From: JBBSNV01 sp964458605
GTDB lineage: Bacteria > Pseudomonadota > Alphaproteobacteria > Reyranellales > JAQSWP01
Reading direction: 5' to 3'
Assembly (NCBI GenBank): GCA_964458605.1
Contig: CAYWLS010000035.1
Location: 1 to 35,612, forward strand
Length of the DNA stretch: 35,612 nt
Under the pieces are notes generated by a model that made no database searches, had not been told where the DNA came from, and saw nothing but the letters and a program-made list of their open reading frames with translations. Positions 15,507 through 24,387 of this stretch are shown piece after piece. Within the stretch, counting starts at the first letter, position 1. Every line of letters begins with the position of its first letter. The translations under genes were made by a program, and so were the position numbers.

Positions 15507-16491
15507 CGTCGCTGACCCGGCCGCGGAACACCCAGTAGGAATAGATCGTGTAGGCCAGGCAGAGCGGCACCAGCACCGCCGCGCCGACCAGCAGGAAGCC
15601 CAGGCTGGCATCCGGCGCCGCGGCATCCCAGATGGTGACCGAGCCGGGCACGATATTGGGATAGAGGCTGATGCCCAGCCCGACATAGGACAGCACGAAC
15701 AGCCCCTGCGCGGCGACGAAAGGCAGCCGGTCGCGCGCGCGGGTCAGGCCGAAATACAGCAGCGCCGCGCAGCCCAGCACCAGGATCGGCACCGGCGCGG
15801 CATAGAGCATGTTGGGCCAGGTGAACCAGCGCGCCTCGAATTGCTGATTGAGGAACGGCGTCCACAGGCTGACCGCGCCGATCAGCGCCAGGGTGATCGC
15901 CGCCGTAACCAGCGCGATGTGGCGGGCGCGCCGGCGCAGCTCGCCCTCGGTCTTCAGCACCAGCCAGCAGGCGCCCAGCAGCGCATAGCCCACCGCCAGC
16001 GCCACCCCGGTCAGCAGCGAGAATGGCGTCAGCCAGTCCCACCAGCCGCCGGCATAGGCGCGGTCGCGCACCGGGATGCCCTGCACCAGCGCGCCCAGCG
16101 CGATGCCCTGGGCCAGGGCCGCCACCAGCGAGCCGGCGACGAAGGACAGATCCCACAGGAAGCGGCCGCGCGTGGCCTGGAAGCGGAACTCGAACGCCAC
16201 GCCGCGGAAGATCAGCGCCAGCAGCATGGCGATCAGCGGCGCGTAGAGCGCCGGCAGCACGATGGCATAGGCCAGCGGGAAGGCAGCCAGCAGCCCGCCG
16301 CCGCCCAGCACCAGCCAGGTCTCGTTGCCATCCCATACCGGCGCCACCGAATTCATCATCGTGTCGCGCTGGCGCTGGTCCTTGAACAGCGGGAACAGGA
16401 TGCCGATGCCCAGATCGAATCCGTCCAGCACCACGTAGAGCAGCACGGCCAGCGCGATCAGGCAGCCCCACACGAATGGCAGGTCGATCAT
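15487..16491 (-). CDS. cydB: cytochrome bd ubiquinol oxidase subunit II
   Basis: This encodes 334 residues. The start at 16491 overlaps the cydA stop (ATGA). It is a multi-spanning inner-membrane protein with the family signatures LPFVWGCLIALAVLLYVVLDGFDLG at the N-terminus, VWDGNETWLVLGGGGL near residue 55, and a long set of hydrophobic helices ending YSYWVFRGRV. Together with CydA it forms the quinol oxidase that reduces O2 to water without proton pumping. The length fits the CIO-type branch. A DUF2474 gene overlaps its 3' end. Confidence 0.95.
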   Translation of the reverse strand: MIDLPFVWGCLIALAVLLYVVLDGFDLGIGILFPLFKDQRQRDTMMNSVAPVWDGNETWLVLGGGGLLAAFPLAYAIVLPALYAPLIAMLLALIFRGVAFEFRFQATRGRFLWDLSFVAGSLVAALAQGIALGALVQGIPVRDRAYAGGWWDWLTPFSLLTGVALAVGYALLGACWLVLKTEGELRRRARHIALVTAAITLALIGAVSLWTPFLNQQFEARWFTWPNMLYAAPVPILVLGCAALLYFGLTRARDRLPFVAAQGLFVLSYVGLGISLYPNIVPGSVTIWDAAAPDASLGFLLVGAAVLVPLCLAYTIYSYWVFRGRVSDDAGYHH

Positions 16492-17891
16492 GGCGTGCCT
16501 CCCTCGCTCGCCTGCTGCGCCGGCGCCGGCATGATGCCGGCGGCGTGCTGCGGCTGGCGCGGATCGGGTCCGCGCACCGCCGGCGTGGGCGGCCGCATCA
16601 TCAGGCGCAGCGTGTAGAACAGACCGGCGCCGAACAGCGCCAGATAGACCAGCACGAAGGCGATCAGCGAGGCGGCGACCGCCGGCGCGGCGATCGGGGC
16701 GACGGCGTCCTTGGTGCGCAGCAGGCCGTAGACCACGAAAGGCTGGCGGCCGACCTCGGTGGTGATCCAGCCGGCCAGCACGGCGGCGAAGCCGGCCGGC
16801 CCCATCAGCACGCCCAGCCACAGCAGCGCCCGCGATTGGTAGAGCTTGCGGCGCAGCCGCTGCAGCAGGCTGAGCAGGCCCAGCCCGATCATCAGCAGGC
16901 CGATGCCGACCATGACGCGGAAGCTCCAGAACACGATGGCGGCGTCGGGCCGGTCCTCCTTGGGGAAGTCCTTCAGCCCCTTGATCTCGCCGTTCCATTC
17001 GTGGGTCAGGATCAGGCTGCCCAGATGCGGGATGCCGACGGCGTATCGGGTGCGCTCCTGCTCCATGTCGGGCCAGCCGAACAGCAGCAGCGGCGCGCCG
17101 CGCTGGGTCTCGAAATGGCCTTCCAGGGCGGCGATCTTGGCCGGCTGGTGTTGCAGGGTGTTGAGCCCGTGCAGGTCGCCGGCGACGAGCTGGATCGGCG
17201 CCACGATGGTGGCCATCCACATCGCCATCGAGAACATGATGCGCGCCTCGGCGTTGGCGCGATCGCGCAACAAGTGCCAGGCGCCGACCCCGCCGACCAC
17301 GAAGGCGGTGGTGAGATAGGCCGCCAGCACCATGTGCACCAGGCGATAGGGGAAGGAGGGATTGAAGATCACCGCCCACCAGTCGGCCGGCACGAACTGG
17401 CCGGCTTCGTTGACCGCGTAGCCGGCCGGCGTCTGCATCCAGCTATTGGCGCTGAGGATCCAGAACGCCGACAGCAGGGTGCCGAACGCCACCATCAGGG
17501 TGGCGAAGAAGTGCAGGCCCTTGCCCACCCGTTTCAATCCGAACAGCATGATGCCCAGGAAGCCGGCTTCGAGGAAGAACGCCGACAGCACCTCGTAGCC
17601 CATCAGCGGACCGACCACCGGGCCGGCGCGATCGGAGAACACCGACCAGTTGGTGCCGAACTGGTAGGACATGACGATGCCCGACACCACGCCCATGCCG
17701 AACACCACGGCGAAGATCTTGGTCCAGTAGCGGAACACCTGCATGTAGCTATCGCGTCCGGTCGCCAGCCACAGCCCTTCCAGCACGGCCAGCCAACTGG
17801 CCAGGCCGATGGTGAAGGCCGGAAACAGGATGTGGGCCGAAATGGTGAAGGCGAATTGCAGCCGCGCCAAGGTCAAGGCAGCAAGGTCCAT
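16488..17891 (-). CDS. cydA: cytochrome bd ubiquinol oxidase subunit I (CIO-type)
   Basis: This encodes 467 residues. Haem and proton-channel residues are in place: His 20 (FTISAH), Glu 100 and Glu 108 in GPLMGYEVLSAFFLEAGF, and His 186 in PYRLVHM. The protein is shorter than E. coli CydA (about 520), which fits the short Q-loop, cyanide-insensitive (CioA) branch, as does the DUF2474 partner. The C-terminal 40 residues are a Pro/Ala/Gln-rich tail. GGGAGA lies before the start. The enzyme oxidises quinol at low oxygen or under stress. The operon order is cydA-cydB-DUF2474, with overlaps at each join. Confidence 0.95.
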   Translation of the reverse strand: MDLAALTLARLQFAFTISAHILFPAFTIGLASWLAVLEGLWLATGRDSYMQVFRYWTKIFAVVFGMGVVSGIVMSYQFGTNWSVFSDRAGPVVGPLMGYEVLSAFFLEAGFLGIMLFGLKRVGKGLHFFATLMVAFGTLLSAFWILSANSWMQTPAGYAVNEAGQFVPADWWAVIFNPSFPYRLVHMVLAAYLTTAFVVGGVGAWHLLRDRANAEARIMFSMAMWMATIVAPIQLVAGDLHGLNTLQHQPAKIAALEGHFETQRGAPLLLFGWPDMEQERTRYAVGIPHLGSLILTHEWNGEIKGLKDFPKEDRPDAAIVFWSFRVMVGIGLLMIGLGLLSLLQRLRRKLYQSRALLWLGVLMGPAGFAAVLAGWITTEVGRQPFVVYGLLRTKDAVAPIAAPAVAASLIAFVLVYLALFGAGLFYTLRLMMRPPTPAVRGPDPRQPQHAAGIMPAPAQQASEGGTP

Positions 17892-17916
17892 GATCCGTCT
17901 CCCTGCGGCACGGATA

Positions 17917-17947
17917 GTCCATGGACGACATGATCCACGGACGACAT
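17917..17947 (-). promoter_or_regulatory. repeated motif upstream of cydA
   Basis: A perfect palindrome GTCCATGGAC (17917-17926) overlaps the first of two direct repeats GGACGACAT (17923-17931 and 17939-17947), spaced 16 bases. They lie 26 to 56 bases upstream of the cydA start, where an operator would be expected. No FNR-type TTGAT-N4-ATCAA site is seen. The assignment to a regulator is open. Confidence 0.3.
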
Positions 17948-18026
17948 CGCCATTGTCCGGCCGCGCCGCGCCCGGAGCAAGTCGCGCCTTTTACCGCGCG
18001 CCGCTCGGTCTCGCCGGCGCCGAAGG

Positions 18027-19457
18027 TTATGAGGCGTCGGCGACGAAGCCGCCGCCCAGCGCGCGGTAAAGATCGACGACGGCGCTGTAGCGCAGCAGGT
18101 TGGCCTGCACCATGGCGTCGTTGGCCGAGATCACGGTGCGTTGCGCGTCCAGCACGGTGAGGAAATCGATGGTGCCGGCGTTGTAGCGCGTCTGGGCCAG
18201 GCGGTAGGCGATCTGCGCCTGGTTGAGCGCCTCCTGCGCCGCCTGGAACTGCTGCTGGTAGAGCTGGGCGGCGCTCAGCGCCGTCTCGGTCTCGACGAAG
18301 CCGTTGTAGACGGACTTGGCATAGACGAAGGCCAGCTCCTTGAACTGCGCCTCGGCCAGCTTCTGCTGGCCCTCCAGCCGGTTGCCCTCGAAGATCGGCG
18401 CCGTGATGCCGGCCGCCAGCGAGGTGATGAAGGTGCCCGGCGACAGCAGCTTGGTCAGCGCGGCGGCCACCGTGCCGCCTTCGGCAGTCAGGGTGATCGA
18501 AGGGAAGCGCTGGGCGCGGGCGCTGTCGATGTCGTAGCCGGCGGCCTTCAGGTCGGATGCCGCCCGGGCGATGTCGGGACGCCGGCACAGCAGCTCCGAG
18601 GGCATGCCGGCGACGATGGGCGGCAGGTGCAGATCGTTGAGCGAGCGGGCCTGCACGGTGAAGCCCTCCGGCGGGCGGCCCAGCAGCAGCGCCAGCGACA
18701 GCACCAGCGCGCGCTCGGACTGCTGCAGCGAGGCGATGCCGGCGCGCTGCGAGGCGGCGGTGCTGCGCTGCTGCGCCACCTCCAGGTCGGACACCAGCCC
18801 CGCGCCACGCTTCTGCTGCAGCAGCGCCAGGTTGCGTTCGGCGTTCTGCAGATCCTCCTGCGCCAGCCGCACCCGGTCGCGCGTCGCCAGGATCTGCAGA
18901 TAGGTGGTGGCGATGTCGGCATTGACCGTGAGCGCCACCGTGTCGGCGTCGAAGCGCGAGGAGACCACGCGCTGCTCGGCGGCGGATGCGGCCGAGCGGT
19001 TGGCGCCGAACAGGTCGAGCTGGTAGGAGGCGTTGAGCGTGCCCTGGTAGCTGCGCCGCACGATCGTGCCGGCACCGGTATTGGTGCCCGAGGTTCTGGG
19101 TCCGGTGCTGGTGCGGCTGCCGCTGCCATTGGCCGACAGCGTCGGATAGAGCGGCGCGGCGGCCATGGTCGACTGCGCCTCGGCCTGCTGCACGCGGGCC
19201 AGCGCCGCCTGCAGATCCTGGTTGTTGGCCGCGCCCTGGGCGATCAGCTCGCCCAGTTCGGCGCTGGAGAAATTGCGCCACCATTGCACGTCGGGCCACT
19301 GCGCCGCGGCCGATCCAGCCGGCGCGTTGGGCGCATATTGGAAGGCAGGCGGCACCACCGGCGGCGTCTGCTGGCGGTCCTCCTGGAACAGGTCGCAAGC
19401 CGTCAAGGCCGGCAGCGCCAGCACCGAAACCAGGAGAAACCGTCGCAAGCCTTGCAT
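18027..19457 (-). CDS. outer-membrane efflux lipoprotein (TolC/OprM/NodT family)
   Basis: This encodes 476 residues. The start at 19457 gives a lipoprotein signal with lipobox LTAC (Cys 21). Two similar halves of the TolC/OprM family follow: DVQWWRNFSSAELGELIAQG near residue 55, ELLCRRPDIARAASDLKAAG in the middle (the typical RRPDI motif), and long heptad-rich helices (QQFQAAQEALNQAQIAYRLAQTRYNAG). It should form the outer-membrane channel of a tripartite efflux pump. Its expected partners, MacA and MacB, are encoded directly upstream only as a deletion remnant, so this channel is orphaned locally unless it serves another pump. Confidence 0.93.
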   Translation of the reverse strand: MQGLRRFLLVSVLALPALTACDLFQEDRQQTPPVVPPAFQYAPNAPAGSAAAQWPDVQWWRNFSSAELGELIAQGAANNQDLQAALARVQQAEAQSTMAAAPLYPTLSANGSGSRTSTGPRTSGTNTGAGTIVRRSYQGTLNASYQLDLFGANRSAASAAEQRVVSSRFDADTVALTVNADIATTYLQILATRDRVRLAQEDLQNAERNLALLQQKRGAGLVSDLEVAQQRSTAASQRAGIASLQQSERALVLSLALLLGRPPEGFTVQARSLNDLHLPPIVAGMPSELLCRRPDIARAASDLKAAGYDIDSARAQRFPSITLTAEGGTVAAALTKLLSPGTFITSLAAGITAPIFEGNRLEGQQKLAEAQFKELAFVYAKSVYNGFVETETALSAAQLYQQQFQAAQEALNQAQIAYRLAQTRYNAGTIDFLTVLDAQRTVISANDAMVQANLLRYSAVVDLYRALGGGFVADAS

Positions 19458-19465
19458 CGCCCCCT

Positions 19466-20025
19466 CTAATGCGTCGCCAGCGCCAGCGCGGGGTCCAGCC
19501 CCGCCGCCTTGCGCGCCGGCAGGAAGCCGAACAGCAGCCCCGTGCCGCAGGCGCAGCCCAGCGCCATCAGCACCGGCCGGGCCGTGATCGCCACCGGCTG
19601 GCCGGCGGCGCCGAACAGCAGCGCCACGCCCAGCCCCAGCGCGGCGCCGATCATGCCGCCCAACAGGCACACCGCCAATGCCTCGCTGTTGAACTGCAGC
19701 AGGATATCCAGCCGGCGCGCCCCGGCGGCCATGCGCACGCCGATCTCGCGGGTGCGCTCGGCGACGCTGACCAGCATGATATTCATCACGCCGATGCCGC
19801 CCACCAGCAGCGAGATCAGCGCCAGCGCGCCCAGGAACAGGGTCAGGCTGTTGGAGGCGTTGGTCGCCGTCTCCAGCAACGCCTTCATGCTGCGCGACTG
19901 GAAGTCCTCGGTGCGGTGGCGCGCCAGCAGCAGCTGGCGGATGGCCTGCAGGGTCTGGTCGATGCGCGCGGTGTCGGCGACCTGCACGGCGATCGCCTGC
20001 ACGGAGCGCTGGCCGAACAGGCGCC
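19466..20025 (-). pseudogene. macB: MacB 3' remnant (C-terminal FtsX-like permease domain)
   Basis: The last 185 or so residues of a MacB-type ABC transporter are readable: RLFGQRSVQAIAVQVADTAR, then LLLARHRTEDF, SLTLFLGALALISLLVGGIG, VSVAERTREIGVRMAAGARR, and a C-terminal FGFLPARKAAGLDP. This corresponds to roughly residue 480 onward of a 648-residue MacB. The ATP-binding domain, first membrane helix and most of the periplasmic domain are absent. Upstream the sequence changes directly, and out of frame, into the start of a macA gene. The stop at 19466 is 9 bases before the efflux lipoprotein start, as in an intact macAB-tolC operon. Confidence 0.85.
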
Positions 20026-20097
20026 CAGCACCAGCGCGGCCGGCACCGCCCATTTGATCCATCGTCTGCGCTTGCGCGGCGGCGGGATGGAAACCAT
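20018..20097 (-). pseudogene. macA: MacA 5' remnant (N-terminal membrane anchor)
   Basis: From the ATG at 20095-20097 the frame reads MVSIPPPRKRRRWIKW, then a hydrophobic AVPAALVLGA: a basic cluster plus membrane anchor of the kind that opens a MacA/HlyD periplasmic adaptor. After 26 codons the DNA is MacB sequence in another frame, and the reading frame gives only unrelated residues. The join lies near 20018-20026. Identification rests on the anchor and the position ahead of macB and the outer-membrane gene; the fragment is too short to prove family membership on its own. Confidence 0.6.
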
Positions 20098-20294
20098 CGA
20101 GAAGCATCAGTCGGTTACGCCTGCGCGCGCTGTCGCATCCCCCATGGACGGGCGCCGCCGGGATTTTTGTCCATCCTACATCCAGACTGACAGGAAGCTC
20201 GCTGTATTTTCCGATACGCCGACGCATGTCGCTCGCCCGGTGCATTTGCCGTCCGGGCATGCGACAAGGTCCCTGGACAGTCGAGGAGAGGACC

Positions 20295-21161
<867 letters not shown>

Positions 21162-21300
21162 GGCGCCGCGGCAACCGCCGCGAACCCGGCCGGCATGAGG
21201 CGCATCACCGCAGCGTGAAGGCCTGCGACGCGATTGCCCTTGCGATGGATGGCCGCGGCCCCCAAGTTGCGGGAGGTATTCACGCGGATATCCGGGCCTG

Positions 21301-21960
21301 ATGAGTCGGACGACGAAAATCGTGCTGGTGGTGTGGGTGCTGGCCCTGATCGGGGCGGGCGCCTGGGTTGCGCGCGACAGCCTGCAATCGGGCGACAGCG
21401 CGGGCAACCAGCCCACCGGCTTCTTCAAGACCGAGACCGGCTCGCTGGCGGCGCAGATCGGCGGGCCGTTCAAGCTGATCGACCAGAACGGCGTCGAGCG
21501 CACCGACCAGGATTTCCGCGGCAAGCTGATGCTGGTCTATTTCGGCTACACCTTTTGTCCCGATGTCTGCCCGACCGAGCTCACGGTGATCACCACCGCG
21601 CTGGACCAGCTGGGCGCCGATGCGGCGCAGGTGGCGCCGATCTTCATCACCGTCGATCCCGAACGCGACACCGCCAAGGTGATGAAGGACTATGTCGCGC
21701 AGTTTTCCGACAGGCTGATCGGGCTGACCGGCAGCGAGCGCGACATCGCCGCTGCCGCCAAGGCCTATCGCGTCTACTACGCCAAGGCGCCCGGCGCCGA
21801 TGGCTCGCCCTATCTGATGGACCACACCTCGCTGATCTACCTGATGGGCCGCGACGGGCATTTCCTCAAGCACTTCACGCCCAACGGCAAGGCCGAAGAC
21901 ATCGCCGCCGCCATCCGCGCTGCCATCAAGGCCTCGCCGCTTCCCGCCGCCGGCAAATAG
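21301..21960 (+). CDS. SCO1/SenC family copper chaperone
   Basis: This encodes 219 residues. An N-terminal membrane anchor (about residues 5-23) is followed by a thioredoxin-like domain with the copper ligands Cys 86 and Cys 90 (TFCPDVCPTEL) and His 175 (YLMDHTSLIY). VDPERDT is the family motif near 119. It delivers copper to the Cu-A centre of cytochrome c oxidase or acts as a thiol-disulfide reductase. No cytochrome c oxidase genes lie in the window; the only oxidase here is the copper-free bd type. The start directly follows a stop-rich spacer, with a GGGAGG site further upstream. Confidence 0.93.
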   Translation: MSRTTKIVLVVWVLALIGAGAWVARDSLQSGDSAGNQPTGFFKTETGSLAAQIGGPFKLIDQNGVERTDQDFRGKLMLVYFGYTFCPDVCPTELTVITTALDQLGADAAQVAPIFITVDPERDTAKVMKDYVAQFSDRLIGLTGSERDIAAAAKAYRVYYAKAPGADGSPYLMDHTSLIYLMGRDGHFLKHFTPNGKAEDIAAAIRAAIKASPLPAAGK

Positions 21961-22127
21961 GCCGTTCCCGGCCGGCCCGGCCGGCGGCGCGATTCGGTTC
22001 GCAAGCTATTGAATCTGCTGGCTTGCTGCAGTGCCAATATAGGATGACAGCCCCGTCAGGGCTGCCGTATCATCCCACCCCGGCTTCGGCCCCCTTTCGC
22101 TCACCGCTCGCGGAGACGTCCTTGCAG

Positions 22128-23345
22128 ATGCTCTATCAGCTGCATCACTGGCAGAAGCAAATGGCCTGGCCGCTGCGGCTGATGTCGCAGGGCATGCAGC
22201 ACTTCTATACCCATCCGCTCAACCCGGCGAGCTACACCAAGGCCGGCCGCACCGTGGCCGCCATGGGCGAGATGATGGAGCGCATGACGCGCCATTTCGC
22301 CAAGCCGGCGTTCAACCTGCCCTTCACCGTCATCGACGGCAAGGAAGTGGCGATCACCGAGCAGATCCTCGAGCGCCGCACCTTCTGCCAGCTGCGCCGC
22401 TTCAAGCGCGAGGGCCGCAAAGGGGATCCCAAGGTGCTGCTGGTGGCGCCGATGTCGGGCCATTTCGCCACCTTGCTGCGCGGCACGGTGGCGGCGCTGC
22501 TGCCGGCGCACGACGTCTACATCACCGATTGGCGCGATGCGCGCCAGGTTCCCATGTCGGAGGGCAGTTTCGACCTCGACGACTACATGGAATACCTGAT
22601 CGACTACATCCATTGCCTGGGGCCGGACACCCACGTCATCGCCGTGTGCCAGCCCTCGGTGCCGGTGCTGGGCGCGGCCTCGCTGATGGCCGCGGTCGAC
22701 GATCCGATCCAGCCGCGCAGCATCACCCTGATGGGCGGCCCGATCGACACCCGCATCAACCCGACCACGCCCAACGACTACGCCATGAAACGCACCCTCA
22801 CCTGGTTCGAGCGCAGCGTGATCTCGACCGTGCCGCTGGGCTTCCCCGGCTACATGCGCCGGGTCTATCCCGGCTTCGTGCAGCTGGCCGGCTTCGTGTC
22901 GATGAATCTCGACCGCCATGTCGGCGCCCATTTCCAGATGTTCAATCACCTGGTGCGCGGCGACGACGATTCGGCCGAGTCGCACCGCAAGTTCTACGAC
23001 GAATATCTGGCGGTGATGGACCTGACCGCCGAATTCTACCTGCAGACCGTGCAGGTGGTGTTCCAGGAGCACCGCCTGCCGCGCGGCATGTGGTCGAGCC
23101 GCGGCCGGCTGATCCAGCCCGCCGCCATCACCCGGCCGGCGCTGCTGACCGTCGAGGGCGAGCTGGACGACATCTCCGGCGTCGGCCAGACCAAGGCGGC
23201 GCACGAGCTGACGCCCGGCATCCCGGCCGCCAGGCACCAGCACTACGAGCAGCCGGGCGTCGGCCATTACGGCATCTTCAACGGCCGCAAATGGCGCGAG
23301 CAGATCATGCCGCGCGTGCACGACTTCATCCGCGCCAACGCCTGA
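22128..23345 (+). CDS. phaZ: intracellular polyhydroxyalkanoate depolymerase
   Basis: This encodes 405 residues, the usual length for the intracellular PHB depolymerase family. It opens with MLYQLHHWQKQMAWPLRLMS. The catalytic cysteine is in VIAVCQPSVPVLG (Cys 174), the acid residue in LLTVEGELDDISG (Asp 347/348), and the histidine in QPGVGHYGIFNGRKW (His 380). NPTTPNDYAM and PGFVQLAGFVSMN are further family signatures. It degrades stored short-chain PHA, so the organism is expected to make PHA granules; no synthase is in the window. The start at 22128 was chosen by alignment to the family's N-terminus; no strong Shine-Dalgarno site precedes it. Confidence 0.93.
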   Translation: MLYQLHHWQKQMAWPLRLMSQGMQHFYTHPLNPASYTKAGRTVAAMGEMMERMTRHFAKPAFNLPFTVIDGKEVAITEQILERRTFCQLRRFKREGRKGDPKVLLVAPMSGHFATLLRGTVAALLPAHDVYITDWRDARQVPMSEGSFDLDDYMEYLIDYIHCLGPDTHVIAVCQPSVPVLGAASLMAAVDDPIQPRSITLMGGPIDTRINPTTPNDYAMKRTLTWFERSVISTVPLGFPGYMRRVYPGFVQLAGFVSMNLDRHVGAHFQMFNHLVRGDDDSAESHRKFYDEYLAVMDLTAEFYLQTVQVVFQEHRLPRGMWSSRGRLIQPAAITRPALLTVEGELDDISGVGQTKAAHELTPGIPAARHQHYEQPGVGHYGIFNGRKWREQIMPRVHDFIRANA

Positions 23346-23356
23346 ACGGGCGCCGG

Positions 23357-23386
23357 CTGTCGGCCGGCCGCCGTCTCTGCTATAGT
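23357..23386 (+). promoter_or_regulatory. candidate promoter for the adenylate cyclase gene
   Basis: CTGTCG (23357-23362) and TATAGT (23381-23386) are 18 bases apart. The -10 is good and the -35 is moderate. A start of transcription near 23393 would leave a leader of about 58 bases to the ATG at 23451. Confidence 0.45.
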
Positions 23387-23450
23387 CCGCGCGCCGGACG
23401 ATCCCGTCGCCAATCAGGCGATGGCGGCATTGCGTCCGGCGAGGTGGGGG

Positions 23451-24182
23451 ATGGCGTCTCGCCGCAGCACGATCTGCAAGGGCTGTTGGCAGCGGCGCAT
23501 GCCGATTGCGCTGCGCGGGCCGTTCGCGCTGCCGTTCCGGGTGCTGGGCATCAGGCCCAGCCGGATGAATCCCAACACCTGCACGATCTGCGAATGGATG
23601 TTCACCAGGGTCATGCCCGGGCGCAAGGTGACCATCGAAGCCACGGTGCTGTTCGCCGACCTGCGCGGCTATACCAGCATGTCGCAAAGCCGGCCGCTGG
23701 AGACGATCTCCGGCGTGCTCGATGCCTTCTACGACGAATGCGCCGCCGCCATCTGGAACCACGACGGGCTGCTGGCCAAGACCATCGGCGACGCCATCAT
23801 GGCGGTGTTCAATTTTCCCATCGGCCAGGCCGACCATGCGCGCCAGGCGGTGCTGGCGGCGCGCGACATCCAGCGCCGCTGTCGCGAGCGGCGCGCCGCG
23901 CTGATGCAGCGCTTCGGCCTCGACGACGGCGAATTCTCGATCGGCATCGGCATCAACAGCGGCCAGTTGAGCTTCGGCGAATTCGGCCGCACCCATCGCG
24001 ATCTCACCGTGATCGGCGACGTCGTCAACGTCGCCGCGCGCGCCCAGTCGGCCGCCGCCCCGGGCGAGATCCTGGTGACCGACGCGGTGTACGACGCCGC
24101 CCGCGACGTCATGCCCGACAGCCTGGCGCGCGACTATCGCCTCAAGGGCCTGGAGCAGCCGGTGGCACTGTTCGCCGCCTGA
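23451..24182 (+). CDS. class III adenylate cyclase with N-terminal cysteine pairs
   Basis: This encodes 243 residues; the ATG at 23451 follows GAGGTGGGGG, and an in-frame ATG at 23421 is the alternative. The cyclase domain has metal aspartates Asp 70 (LFADLRGYTSM) and Asp 114 (KTIGDAIMAVF), the purine-selecting Lys 110 with Thr 186, and the transition-state Asn 193 and Arg 197 (VVNVAARAQ). All catalytic residues are present, so it should make cAMP. Before it are two CxxC pairs, CKGC (9-12) and CTIC (44-47), that could bind zinc or sense redox. There is no membrane segment. It stands alone between phaZ and a gene relic. Confidence 0.88.
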   Translation: MASRRSTICKGCWQRRMPIALRGPFALPFRVLGIRPSRMNPNTCTICEWMFTRVMPGRKVTIEATVLFADLRGYTSMSQSRPLETISGVLDAFYDECAAAIWNHDGLLAKTIGDAIMAVFNFPIGQADHARQAVLAARDIQRRCRERRAALMQRFGLDDGEFSIGIGINSGQLSFGEFGRTHRDLTVIGDVVNVAARAQSAAAPGEILVTDAVYDAARDVMPDSLARDYRLKGLEQPVALFAA

Positions 24183-24189
24183 ATTCTTC

Positions 24190-24330
24190 CTATCGCCGCG
24201 CCGCCTGGATCGCCTGCCACAGACGCTGCTGGGTCAGCGGCATGTCGAGCGTCGCCACGCCCAGCGGCCTGAGCGCATCGAGCGCCGCCAGCACCAGCGC
24301 CGGCGGCGCGCCGGTAGCGCCGGCCTCGCC
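24190..24330 (-). pseudogene. C-terminal relic of a molybdopterin-binding xanthine/aldehyde dehydrogenase
   Basis: On the minus strand the 46 codons ending at a TAG (24190-24192) read GEAGATGAPPALVLAALDAL, then RPLGVATLDMPLTQQRLWQA. This matches the extreme C-terminus of the large molybdopterin subunit of xanthine dehydrogenase-type enzymes (GEAG..GA.PA..NA..DAL, then LDMP.TP.R.W.AI). Upstream of GEAG the frame is open but unrelated, being antisense to the peptidase gene. Only the last part of a roughly 750-residue protein remains. Recognition is by motif only. Confidence 0.65.
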
Positions 24331-24351
24331 GGTCCTGGCGCAACGCAGCCT

Positions 24352-24380
24352 TTCCCTCCAGGCCGAGCGCTGGCTAGACT
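24352..24380 (+). promoter_or_regulatory. candidate leaderless promoter for the YgjP-type gene
   Basis: TAGACT at 24375-24380 ends seven bases before the ATG at 24388, so a transcript would start at or next to the initiation codon. A weak -35 (TTCCCT, 24352-24357) is 17 bases upstream. No Shine-Dalgarno sequence precedes the gene, which fits a leaderless message. Confidence 0.35.
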
Positions 24381-24387
24381 CCGGCTC

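Noticed and set aside
15487..17379. A 630-codon minus-strand frame that would fuse extra sequence to CydB
   Set aside because: The upstream part is cydA read in the wrong frame; CydB starts at 16491 with its family N-terminus.
22101..23996. A 631-codon minus-strand frame opposite phaZ and the cyclase gene
   Set aside because: High GC keeps antisense frames open; the composition is Arg/Ala/His-rich without any motif, and both plus-strand genes have full catalytic sets.
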